DNA of 28,699 nucleotides from AP-16 sp036395835 (lineage in GTDB: Bacteria; Pseudomonadota; Alphaproteobacteria; Rhizobiales; Xanthobacteraceae): assembly GCA_036395835.1 (NCBI GenBank), contig DASWCW010000066.1, positions 1 to 28,699 on the forward strand, read 5' to 3'. The position numbers and the translations under genes are program-made. The notes below the pieces were generated by a model, which did not search any database, was not told the origin of the DNA, and was given only the letters and a program-made list of their open reading frames with translations. Below are positions 14,444 to 26,166 of this stretch, in pieces; the stretch's first letter is position 1; the number at the start of each line of letters is the position of its first letter.

Positions 14444-15373
14444 ATGCCGAACCACACCATCGCCATGCTGCATCCGGGCGAAATGGGCGCCGCCGTCGGC
14501 GCGTGCCTCGTTTGGCGCGGGTTCCGCGTGCTGTGGGTTGCGCAAGGCCGCAGCGCCGCAACGCGGGCGCGCGCGGACGCGGCCGGGCTCGAGCCATGCG
14601 AAACGCTCGACCGCGCGCTTGCCGAGGCCGACGTCGTCTTCTCGGTTTGCCCGCCGCATGCCGCGCTCGATCTCGCCCGCGCGGTGGCCGAAAGGCACTT
14701 CCGCGGGATTTTCGTCGATGCCAACGCGGTCGCCGCCTCGACCGCGCGAAAAATCGGCCGATCGATCGAGGCCGCGGGCGCCTCCTTCGTCGACGGCGGC
14801 ATCATCGGCCCGCCGCCGAATGCACCCGGCCGCACCCGGCTCTATCTGTCCGGCCCGGCGCGGGAAAAAATCGCCGCGCTGTTCGCCTCGAGCGATTTGC
14901 AGGCGGTCGCGCTCGACGGTGACGCCGGCGCGGCCTCGGCGCTGAAGATGGCCTACGCGGCCTGGACCAAAGGCTCGACCGCGCTTCTCGCCGCGATCCG
15001 CGCGCTGGCGCAGCGCGAGGGCGTCGATAAGAGCCTGCTCGCGGAATGGAAGCTCTCGCAGCCGCAGCTGCTGCGGGAATCCGACGCGGTTCCCGCCAAG
15101 GTCTACAAAGCCTGGCGCTGGGTCGCCGAGATGGAGGAGATTGCCGCGAGCTTCGAAGCCGCCGGCCTGCCGGGCGGCTTTCATCTGGCGGCGGCCGAGA
15201 TCTACGGCCGCCTCACGGCATTCAGGGACAGCGCCGCGCCGCCCTCGCTCGACGAAGTGACGGAGGCGCTGCGCAAACCCTCTCCCCTTGCGAAAGAGGG
15301 TGGCGCCGAACGTAGTGAGGCCCCGCGCGAGAGGTCTCGCGCTGCTCGGCGTTTGAAGTTGCGTCGCGGCTGA
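14444..15373 (+). CDS. 6-phosphogluconate dehydrogenase-like NAD(P)-binding protein with DUF1932 domain
   Basis: A 309-residue beta-hydroxyacid-dehydrogenase-like protein. It begins with the Rossmann strand IAMLHPGEMGAAVG, in which the usual GxGxxG reads HPGEMG. Then come VVFSVCPPHAALDLARAVAERHFRGIFVDANAV and FVDGGIIGPPP, the substrate-binding GG signature of the family. The catalytic-Lys region is ALKMAYAAWTKGS (167-179, Lys 169 or 178). The DUF1932 helical domain covers about 190-265. The start ATG at 14444 takes its Shine-Dalgarno sequence from the repeat upstream. From about residue 278 (KPSPLAKEGG) the reading frame runs through a palindromic repeat, so the last 32 residues are not ancestral. 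Substrate unknown. Its TGA directly abuts the stop codon of the convergent ParA gene. Confidence 0.88.
   Translation: MPNHTIAMLHPGEMGAAVGACLVWRGFRVLWVAQGRSAATRARADAAGLEPCETLDRALAEADVVFSVCPPHAALDLARAVAERHFRGIFVDANAVAASTARKIGRSIEAAGASFVDGGIIGPPPNAPGRTRLYLSGPAREKIAALFASSDLQAVALDGDAGAASALKMAYAAWTKGSTALLAAIRALAQREGVDKSLLAEWKLSQPQLLRESDAVPAKVYKAWRWVAEMEEIAASFEAAGLPGGFHLAAAEIYGRLTAFRDSAAPPSLDEVTEALRKPSPLAKEGGAERSEAPRERSRAARRLKLRRG
15276..15351. repeat. Palindromic repeat inside the 3' end of the DUF1932 gene
   Basis: CCCTCT (15278-15283) pairs with AGAGGG (15295-15300). A nested structure follows: outer CGCCGA (15304-15309) with TCGGCG (15346-15351), inner GCGCGAGA-GG-TCTCGCGC at 15325-15342 (8 bp perfect). 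Words like CCCTCTCCCCTTGCG are typical of intergenic repeats in this bacterial group (from general knowledge), yet here the sequence is translated. Confidence 0.6.
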
Positions 15374-16054
15374 CTACGCCGCCCGGCTGTGCATCCCGCC
15401 GGCGTCCGCCTGGGCGCCGCGGATCGCCGCGACCGAGCGCTCGACCGCCGACCACAGCCGCGCGACCTCCTGGCCGGCGGCCGAATCCGGCGCCACCTCG
15501 CCGGCGCTGAAACCCGCCGCGAGCGAGGCCATGTAGCCCGCGCGCTGCGAGATCTGGCCCGACCACACCGGAATGCCCAGCGCCTCGAGCTTTAAGCGCG
15601 AGGCCGCGACCGCCGGGGCTTCCTTCTCGTCGCGCTTGACCGGCGCGGCATTGATCACCACCGCGTAGGGCTTGTTGCGTTCGCGCGCGATCTTGACCGT
15701 CTCGGCGACGGCGGCGAGATCGAAAAAGCCCGGCCGCGCCGGAATGACGACGAGGGTCGCGGCGCGGATCGCCTCCTGGACCACGACCCACAGCGTCGGC
15801 GCCGTGTCGATGAACACCCATTCGACGCCGTCGATCATGGCGTGCGCGAGCAGGCGATCGATGCCACGCGCGGCGTTCTCGAGCGGCGGCTGGCGGTCGC
15901 CGCGCATCGAGTGCCAGAGCGTGAGCGAGCCCTGCGGGTCGGCGTCGAGGATGAGACAGCGTCTTCCCAGTTTCTGCGCAAAGGCGGCCAGATGCGCGGT
16001 GAGCGTGCTCTTGCCCGAGCCGCCCTTGCGGGACGCAAGCGTGATCACGTTCAT
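15374..16054 (-). CDS. ParA/MinD family ATPase, orphan
   Basis: A 226-residue P-loop ATPase of the ParA type. The deviant Walker A is RKGGSGKST, with signature Lys 10 and P-loop Lys 15. The A' motif is DADPQGS (Asp 37, Asp 39) and Walker B is FIDTAP (Asp 83). No N-terminal HTH is present, so it is the short form. Such proteins position plasmids, chromosomes or cytoplasmic clusters, switching between ATP dimers on DNA and ADP monomers. No parB-like gene or centromere-like iterons are visible beside it, and the neighbours (a dehydrogenase-like gene and a TRAP transporter) give no clue to cargo. The ATG at 16054 starts the P-loop strand directly, with a GGGGGG run nearby. It is divergent from the TRAP operon across 165 bp. 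Confidence 0.93.
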   Translation of the reverse strand: MNVITLASRKGGSGKSTLTAHLAAFAQKLGRRCLILDADPQGSLTLWHSMRGDRQPPLENAARGIDRLLAHAMIDGVEWVFIDTAPTLWVVVQEAIRAATLVVIPARPGFFDLAAVAETVKIARERNKPYAVVINAAPVKRDEKEAPAVAASRLKLEALGIPVWSGQISQRAGYMASLAAGFSAGEVAPDSAAGQEVARLWSAVERSVAAIRGAQADAGGMHSRAA

Positions 16055-16219
16055 GGCCGGCCCCCCCGGTGGGATTTGCGGATTTGCCGGCGAGGGTGGG
16101 GGGATATGGTTAATGAAGCGTTACCGGGCGGGCGGATCTGCGAGTGCCGCATCAACGGCACGCGCCTGCTTTGTCCCTACCGGCACATCGGCTAGGCTCT
16201 TCGAGACCGGGAGGACCTC

Positions 16220-16747
16220 ATGGGCGTGATCAGCGCCGCCGTCGGCGGGCTCGGCCGGCTGTTGATGGTGCCGGCGGGAATCGCCCTGATCCTGATGATG
16301 CTCCACGTCAATGCCGACGTGGTCGGGCGCCTCCTGCTCAACCACCCGATCCCGGTCACCATCGAGGTGGTCTCGTATTACTACATGGTCGCGGTGATCT
16401 TCCTGCCGCTTGCGGCCGTCGAGCGTGCCGACCACCACATCGCGGTCGATCTTCTCTCGCAGCACTTCCGCGGCGCGCTGCGGCGCTGGACGCTTGCCCT
16501 CGCCGCGCTCGCCAGCATGGCGTATTTCGCGGTGCTGGCTTGGCGCTCCGGCCTCGTCGCCGTGGAAAAATTGCGGATCGGCGAGTACGAGATGGGCGCG
16601 GTCGCGCTGCCGACGTGGCCGAGCCGGCTGCTGGTGCCGATCGGGACCGCCGCCATCGCCGCGGTCCTGCTGGTCAAGGCGATCGAGCTCCTGCGCGGCC
16701 GCGAGCCGGCAAAACCGCTGCCCGTCGTCGAAGAGATCCCAGCCTGA
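16220..16747 (+). CDS. TRAP transporter small permease (DctQ family)
   Basis: A 175-residue membrane protein, the small subunit of a tripartite ATP-independent periplasmic transporter. It has four hydrophobic segments at about 10-30, 44-66, 90-110 and 132-152, and the usual DctQ features: VNADVVGRLLLNHPIPVTIEVVSYYYMVAVIFLPLA near the N-terminus and DHHIAVDLLSQHF after the second helix. GGGAGG at 16208-16213 sets the ATG at 16220. It heads a three-gene operon and is followed after 12 bp by the large permease gene. It pairs with that protein to form the sodium-coupled membrane part. Confidence 0.93.
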   Translation: MGVISAAVGGLGRLLMVPAGIALILMMLHVNADVVGRLLLNHPIPVTIEVVSYYYMVAVIFLPLAAVERADHHIAVDLLSQHFRGALRRWTLALAALASMAYFAVLAWRSGLVAVEKLRIGEYEMGAVALPTWPSRLLVPIGTAAIAAVLLVKAIELLRGREPAKPLPVVEEIPA

Positions 16748-16759
16748 AGCGGAGCCGCG

Positions 16760-18064
16760 ATGTCGCCGTTGACGCTCGGTTCGCTCGGCTTTGCCGCCGT
16801 CATCGTCCTGCTGCTGGTGCGCGTGCCGATCGGCGTGACGCTCGGCGGAGTCGCCGTGGTCGGCATCTGGCTGCTGGTCGGCGCCAAGGGCGCGCTCGGC
16901 ATCGTCGCGGCGATCCCCTACGAGTTCGCCGCACATTGGTCGCTGAGCTCGATCCCGATGTTCCTGCTGATGGGCTACGCCTGTTATCACGCGCAGCTCA
17001 CCGAGGGCCTGTTCCGCGCCGCCCGGGTGTGGCTCGGCGGCCTGCCCGGCGGGCTCGGCGTCGCGTCGATCTGGGGCGCCGCGATGTTCTCGGCGGTGAC
17101 CGGCTCCTCGGTCGCGTGCGCGGCCGCGATGGGGCGCATCGCGGTGCCGGAGATGCTCAAATACAAATACTCCGGCCCGCTCGCCGCCGGCGTGGTCGCC
17201 GCCGCCGGGACCATGGGCTCGCTCATCCCGCCGAGCGTGATTTTCCTGATCTACGGCATCTTCGCCGAAGTGCCGATCTCGAAACTGTTCATTGCCGGGG
17301 TGCTGCCGGGCCTGCTCAGCGCCGTCAACTACTCGCTGATGACGATCGCGATCGTCGCGGCCAAGCCGCACCTCGCGCCGCGCGCTCCGGCCGCGCGTTT
17401 CTCCGAGAAGCTCGCCGTGGCGTGGGAGACCTGGCCGGTGCTCGCGGTCGCCTTCGGCGTGTTCGGCGGCCTGTTCGGCGGCGTGTTCACGCCCACCGAG
17501 GCGGGCGCGGTCGGCGCGCTCCTGGCGTTCCTGGTCGCCGCGGCGAAGCGCACGCTGTCCTGGCGCGGCACGCTGGAGGCGACGCGGGAGACGCTCTCCG
17601 CCACGGCGTCGATCTTCATCATCGCCGTCGGCGCCGCGCTCTTGACGCGATTCTTGGCGCTCACCGGCTTGCCGGAGGAGATGGCGGCCGCCGCCGCGAT
17701 GTTCCAGGACAATCAGCTCGTGCTGGTGATCGGCGTCTCGCTGCTCTACCTCGTGCTGGGCTGCTTCCTCGATCCGATCGGCATCATGCTGCTCACCCTG
17801 CCGGTGCTGCTGCCGGTGTTCGAGGCGGTGAAGATCGACCTGATCTGGATGGGCGTGATCCTGACCAAATATCTGGAGATCGGTCTGTTGACGCCGCCGG
17901 TCGGCCTCAACGTGTTCGTGCTGAAAACCGTGGTCGGCGATCGCATGCCGCTCGAGGCGATCTTTCGTGGCGTGACGCTGTTCATCCTGACCGATCTCGT
18001 CACGGTGTCGCTGCTGATCGCGTTTCCCTCGATCAGCCTGTACTTGCCGAGCCTGCTGGAGTGA
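16760..18064 (+). CDS. TRAP transporter large permease (DctM family)
   Basis: A 434-residue polytopic protein with about 11-12 hydrophobic segments, the transport subunit of a TRAP system. Family marks include the start LGSLGFAAVIVLLLVRVPIGVTLGG, the segment SSIPMFLLMGYACYHAQLTEGLFRAARVWLGGLPGGLGVASIWGAAMFSAVTGSSVACAAAMGRIAVPEML split across helices, GTMGSLIPPSVIFLIYGIFAEVPISKLFIAGVLPG, FGGVFTPTEAGAVGALLAF and GLLTPPVGLNVFVLK. The length is normal for DctM. GGAG at 16751-16754 lies 5 nt before the ATG, and the stop-to-start gap from DctQ is 12 bp, so translation is likely coupled. Substrate specificity lies in the binding protein encoded next. Confidence 0.95.
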   Translation: MSPLTLGSLGFAAVIVLLLVRVPIGVTLGGVAVVGIWLLVGAKGALGIVAAIPYEFAAHWSLSSIPMFLLMGYACYHAQLTEGLFRAARVWLGGLPGGLGVASIWGAAMFSAVTGSSVACAAAMGRIAVPEMLKYKYSGPLAAGVVAAAGTMGSLIPPSVIFLIYGIFAEVPISKLFIAGVLPGLLSAVNYSLMTIAIVAAKPHLAPRAPAARFSEKLAVAWETWPVLAVAFGVFGGLFGGVFTPTEAGAVGALLAFLVAAAKRTLSWRGTLEATRETLSATASIFIIAVGAALLTRFLALTGLPEEMAAAAAMFQDNQLVLVIGVSLLYLVLGCFLDPIGIMLLTLPVLLPVFEAVKIDLIWMGVILTKYLEIGLLTPPVGLNVFVLKTVVGDRMPLEAIFRGVTLFILTDLVTVSLLIAFPSISLYLPSLLE

Positions 18065-18111
18065 TACTCAATGCCGGCTCACGGCCGGATCCTGACGATG
18101 GGAGGACGCAA

Positions 18112-19230
18112 ATGCGCGTGTTGCTCGCGATCGCATTGGCCTGCGGCATCGGCGTAGCGCAGGTCGAAGCCGCCGAATACAAGGCGGCGACCTTCGTGGG
18201 GCCCAAGCACCCGATCGCCAAGGGCGGCTGGGGCCCGTATTTCAAGGCGGTCGAGCAGCAGTCGAACGGCGCGCTGAAATTCCGCCAGTTCCTCGCCGGC
18301 TCGCTGCTCGAAGCCAAGGGGCTGCTCGGCGGCGTGCGCGACGGCGTCGCCGACGCCGCCCAGGTGGTCCTGACCTATCATCCGGCGGAGTTTCCCCACG
18401 GGCAGCTCGTCGCCGACTTCGCGCTCTACGGCGGCGACGCCATGGTCGCGGCGGCGGCGGTGACCGAGTTCAACCTGTTCCACTGCGCGCCCTGTCTCGC
18501 CGAGTTCAAGCGCAACGGCATCGTCTACACCGGGGCGTTCTCGACCACGCCCTACGTGCTGATGTCGAAGGTGAAGATCGCCACGCTTGCCGACCTCAAG
18601 GGCAAGAAGATGCGCACGCCCGGCAGCGTGTGGGATCGCTGGGCGACCTACGTGGGCGGCACGCCGGTCAACCTGCCGGCCAACGAGATGTTCGAGGGGC
18701 TGAGCCGCGGCATCCTCGACATCGCCATCCAGGCTCCGGCGGCGCTCAAATCCTACAATCTCGCCGACGCCGCGAAATACCTGACCGGCCTGAAGCTCGG
18801 CACCTATCATTCGGTGGCGATGCTCGCGTTCAATCCGGAGACCTGGAAGAAATACAGCAACGGGGAACGCAAGATCCTGCTCGACAACATCGCGCTGGCG
18901 ATCGTCGGCACCGTGTTCGATTATTACGCGACCGACGAGGAGGCGATCTCGGAAGCCAAGTCGAAGCGGATCATCTTGCTGGAGCCCGACAAGTCCATGC
19001 TCGACGATCTCGCGGCCTTCAGGGAGACCGACCGCGCCGTCATCCTCGAGGTCGCGAAGAGCAAATACGGCATCGCCGATCCCGGGGCGGAATTCGCAAA
19101 GCTCCTGGAGATCTACGGCAAGTGGGACGCGTTGCTCAAGCCGATCCGTCAGGACCGAGCAAAAGTCACCGAGGTGGTGAAGGCGGAGCTCTTCGACAAG
19201 CTCGACCCGGCGAGATACGGGATGGAGTGA
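18112..19230 (+). CDS. TRAP transporter substrate-binding protein (DctP family)
   Basis: A 372-residue periplasmic binding protein. A signal peptide covers about 1-20 (LLAIALACGIGVAQVEA-A). The mature part has the DctP fold, with LKGKKMRTPGSVWDRW at 162-177; Arg 168 matches the conserved Arg that contacts the carboxylate of the ligand in DctP proteins. The later NEMFEGLSRGILDIAI segment is also typical. The ligand is therefore probably an organic acid, but its identity is not shown. A Cys pair HCAPC (125-128) is unusual and could form a disulfide. GGGAGG lies about 7 nt before the ATG at 18112, and the gap from DctM is 47 bp. No catabolic enzyme gene lies in the operon to hint at the substrate. 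Confidence 0.93.
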   Translation: MRVLLAIALACGIGVAQVEAAEYKAATFVGPKHPIAKGGWGPYFKAVEQQSNGALKFRQFLAGSLLEAKGLLGGVRDGVADAAQVVLTYHPAEFPHGQLVADFALYGGDAMVAAAAVTEFNLFHCAPCLAEFKRNGIVYTGAFSTTPYVLMSKVKIATLADLKGKKMRTPGSVWDRWATYVGGTPVNLPANEMFEGLSRGILDIAIQAPAALKSYNLADAAKYLTGLKLGTYHSVAMLAFNPETWKKYSNGERKILLDNIALAIVGTVFDYYATDEEAISEAKSKRIILLEPDKSMLDDLAAFRETDRAVILEVAKSKYGIADPGAEFAKLLEIYGKWDALLKPIRQDRAKVTEVVKAELFDKLDPARYGME

Positions 19231-19237
19231 TCACGTA

Positions 19238-19289
19238 GTCGTCATGCCCGGCTCCGGACCAGGTCCGGGACAAGCCCGGCCATGACGAC
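19238..19289. repeat. GTCGTCATG-type palindrome between TRAP operon and gltD
   Basis: GTCGTCATG (19238-19246) pairs with CATGACGAC (19281-19289). Inside is TCCGGACC-A-GGTCCGGG. Related palindromes lie at 27242-27282 and 28032-28061. It lies between two convergent transcription units and might serve as a shared end. Confidence 0.7.
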
Positions 19290-19319
19290 TGCACGTTTGA
19301 TCACCGCGTCTACGTTTGC

Positions 19320-20738
19320 TCACCGCGGCAAATTCGTAGACCCCATCAAAAACTCGTCGACCGCGGCGGCGGCCTGGCGGCCCTCGCGGATCGCCCACAC
19401 GATCAGCGACTGGCCGCGCCGCATGTCGCCGGCCGCGAACACCTTCGGCAATGAGGTCTGGTAGCGCCGCGTGTCGGCCTTGACGTTGCCGCGCGGATCG
19501 AGCTCGAGCTCGAGCGCCGCGATCATGCCCTCGTGCACCGGATGCACGAAGCCCATCGCGAGCAGCACGAGATCGGCCTTGAGCTCGAACTCGCTGTCGG
19601 GAACCGGCGCGAGCTTGGGATCGACGCGCACGCAGTGCAGCTTCTCGACCTGGCCGTTGCCGGAAAATTTCTGCGTCATCACCGCGAACTCCCGCTCGGC
19701 GCCCTCCTCGTGGCTCGCGGAGGTGCGCAGCTTGAGCGGCCAGTCCGGCCAGGTCAAAAGCTTGTTCTCCTTGGCGGGCGGCTGCGGCAACAGCTCCAGG
19801 TTCGTCACCGAGAGCGCGCCCTGGCGGATCGCGGTGCCGATGCAGTCGGAGCCGGTGTCGCCGCCGCCGATGACGACGACGTGCTTGCGATTGGCGGTGA
19901 TCGGCGGCAGGTCGCCGAGCTGCGGCTCGCCGGAGATGCGGCGGTTCTGCTGCGGCAGAAAATCCATGGCGAAATGAATGCCGGAAAGCTCGCGCCCCGG
20001 AATCGGCAGGTCGCGGGATTTCTCCGCGCCGCCGGCGAGCACCAATGCGTCGTGCTCCGCAAGCAGCGGCTCGATCGGCACGTCGACGCCGACGTGGGCG
20101 CCGGTATGGAACACCACGCCTTCCGCCTCCATCTGTTTGACGCGGCGCTCGACGTGATGCTTCTCCATCTTGAAATCGGGGATGCCGTAGGTGAGCAGGC
20201 CGCCGGCCTTGGCCCAGCGCTCGAACAGATGCACCTCGTGGCCGGCGCGCGCGAGCTGCTGCGCGCAGGCGAGCCCCGCCGGGCCCGAGCCGATCACCGC
20301 GACCTTCTTGCCGGTTTTCTTCGCCGGCGGCTCGGGAACGATCCAGCCCTCCTTCCAGGCGCGGTCGGCGATCGTGCATTCGATGGTCTTGATGGTCACC
20401 GGATTGTCGTCGAGGTTGAGCGTGCAGGACGCCTCGCACGGCGCCGGGCACAGCCGCCCGGTGAACTCCGGAAAGCTGTTGGTCGAATGCAAATTGAGGC
20501 TCGCCGCGTGCCAGTCGCGGCGGTAGACGAGATCGTTCCAGTCCGGAATTTGGTTGTTGACCGGACAGCCGGTGTGACAATACGGGATGCCGCAGTTCAT
20601 GCAGCGCGCCGCCTGGTCGCGCGTCGTCTCTTCCGAGAGCGGAATCACGAACTCGCGGAAATGCCGGATGCGGTCGGACGCCGGCGCGTAGCGGCGGTCC
20701 TGACGCTCGATCTCCAGGAACCCGGTGACCTTGCCCAT
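19320..20738 (-). CDS. gltD: Glutamate synthase (NADPH) small subunit
   Basis: A 472-residue flavoprotein that takes electrons from NADPH to the large subunit, which makes two glutamates from glutamine and 2-oxoglutarate. The N-terminal Fe-S domain has Cys at 46, 49, 54 and 58 (CMNCGIPYCHTGC) and 97, 101 and 105 (CPAPCEASC). The FAD motif is VIGSGPAG at 149-155, and KAGGLLTYGIPDFKM follows. The second dinucleotide motif, for NADPH, is VVVIGGGDTGSDCIG near 288-302. The C-terminal FAD contact ends in VFAAGDMRRGQSLIVWAIREGR. Length and motifs are normal. The start at 20738 (MGKVTGFLEIERQ) is the standard one. It lies downstream of gltB across 181 bp that hold a palindromic repeat; co-transcription is expected but may be modulated there. 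Confidence 0.97.
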   Translation of the reverse strand: MGKVTGFLEIERQDRRYAPASDRIRHFREFVIPLSEETTRDQAARCMNCGIPYCHTGCPVNNQIPDWNDLVYRRDWHAASLNLHSTNSFPEFTGRLCPAPCEASCTLNLDDNPVTIKTIECTIADRAWKEGWIVPEPPAKKTGKKVAVIGSGPAGLACAQQLARAGHEVHLFERWAKAGGLLTYGIPDFKMEKHHVERRVKQMEAEGVVFHTGAHVGVDVPIEPLLAEHDALVLAGGAEKSRDLPIPGRELSGIHFAMDFLPQQNRRISGEPQLGDLPPITANRKHVVVIGGGDTGSDCIGTAIRQGALSVTNLELLPQPPAKENKLLTWPDWPLKLRTSASHEEGAEREFAVMTQKFSGNGQVEKLHCVRVDPKLAPVPDSEFELKADLVLLAMGFVHPVHEGMIAALELELDPRGNVKADTRRYQTSLPKVFAAGDMRRGQSLIVWAIREGRQAAAAVDEFLMGSTNLPR

Positions 20739-20752
20739 TAGCGGCGAAGCCT

Positions 20753-20888
20753 CGTCATTCCGGCCGAGCGCGAAGCGCGAGAGCCGGAACCCATGACCAC
20801 GGAACCAGCGATAGCTCGAAGATCGGTGTTCATGGATCCCGGCTCGCGCTCCCCCGGATCAGGTCCGGGGTCGCTTGGCCGGGACGAC
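20753..20888. repeat. Nested palindromic repeat in the gltB-gltD gap
   Basis: Starts CGTCATTCCGGCCGAGCGCG and ends GGCCGGGACGAC. Inside are GAGCCGGAACCCATGA and, on the far side, TTCATGGATCCCGGCTCGCG, which pair as nested arms. CCCGGATCAGGTCCGGGG adds a further hairpin. It fits the widespread intergenic palindromes of Bradyrhizobium-like genomes. Confidence 0.6.
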
Positions 20889-20919
20889 GGCCGCAGTACG
20901 ATATCCGCCATGGGAGCCC

Positions 20920-25629
<4,710 letters not shown>

Positions 25630-25865
25630 GGCACCATCCTCTCGTTCCGGAACGCGCGAAACCGGGTTTCGGCGCACCCTCCTCGCACGCGGCGCCGCAA
25701 GACGCCTCGCCGCGGACGATCCTTCCTCGTGAATAGGCGGCTTTACCCGAGCCGCGGACCCTTTCGGGATCCTTCCGAACCGCCTTGCGCAAGCCCGCAT
25801 CGCAGGGCGCGTTCCTCCGCGCAGGATCGGATCGCTTCCGGTCTGGCGGCGCGGACCGCCAATTG

Positions 25866-25882
25866 GGACAGTATTACTGTCC
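25866..25882. promoter_or_regulatory. Operator-like palindrome upstream of gltB
   Basis: GGACAGT-ATT-ACTGTCC is a perfect 7-bp inverted repeat with a 3-nt centre, in an AT-richer patch 237 bp upstream of gltB and 285 bp upstream of the aldolase gene. On the minus strand its centre reads TAATAC, a -10-like hexamer pointing at gltB. The binding protein is unknown. Confidence 0.5.
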
Positions 25883-25948
25883 TAACATGCCGACTTCGGG
25901 CTCGGAACGCAAGGCTCGGCCCGGGCAAAACCCCCATTTCCTTGCCGA

Positions 25949-25980
25949 TTGTTGCGGCCAAGGACTCCTCGCCGCAACAA
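25949..25980. repeat. 9-bp inverted repeat with 14-nt loop
   Basis: TTGTTGCGG (25949-25957) and CCGCAACAA (25972-25980) are perfectly complementary. No T-tract follows on either strand. It may be a protein-binding site or an RNA hairpin in a leader; its function is unknown. Confidence 0.4.
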
Positions 25981-26027
25981 GAGGAACACGGATGCGGCAT
26001 CAAGCGCAATGGGGTTGCCCGAGGTGG

Positions 26028-26160
26028 CGTTTCCCGGACGCGGCGCATCGCGTAAAGCGAGGCGCCGCCGATCGGGGGCCAGGGATTTTCGGTCGCCGCA
26101 AGGGGTCCGGGTTCTGCAGCGCACCATTTCATGCGGCGCTGCGCCCGGGACACGAGGGGA
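26028..26160. repeat. About 133-bp dispersed repeat, copy 2
   Basis: Same word order as the copy at 14301-14433: CGTTTCCCGGACGCGGCGCA at the start, GGGGGCCAG then GGGTCCGGG in the middle, and CGCCCGGGACACGAGGGGA at the end. Its last GAGGGGA lies 6 nt before the ATG at 26167. Confidence 0.75.
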
Positions 26161-26166
26161 AAACGG

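Larger units (their letters stand above)
25630..26166. other. 537-bp divergent gap between gltB and the threonine aldolase gene
   Basis: No convincing gene. From left to right it holds a gltB leader with palindromes CGTTCCGGAACG (25643-25654) and CGAAAC-CGG-GTTTCG (25657-25671), an operator-like palindrome at 25866-25882, a long-loop inverted repeat at 25949-25980, and a 133-bp dispersed repeat at 26028-26160 that ends at the next gene's ribosome-binding site. Confidence 0.6.

Noticed and set aside
16171..16198. TTGTCC-N16-TAGGCT as the TRAP operon promoter
   Set aside because: The start site would fall about 3 nt before the Shine-Dalgarno sequence, leaving an implausibly short leader. Both hexamers are also weak.
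16144..18111. A frame that stays open through the TRAP permease genes and joins the binding-protein gene, giving over 1,000 codons
   Set aside because: Only the part from 18112 has a signal peptide and family motifs. The rest is Arg/Ala-rich shadow of the DctQ and DctM genes, which are clearly coding in their own frames.
25630..25800. N-terminal extension of GltB to 25800
   Set aside because: The extension is Arg-rich and non-conserved in look. The ATG at 25629 has a good Shine-Dalgarno sequence and gives the normal propeptide before the nucleophile Cys.
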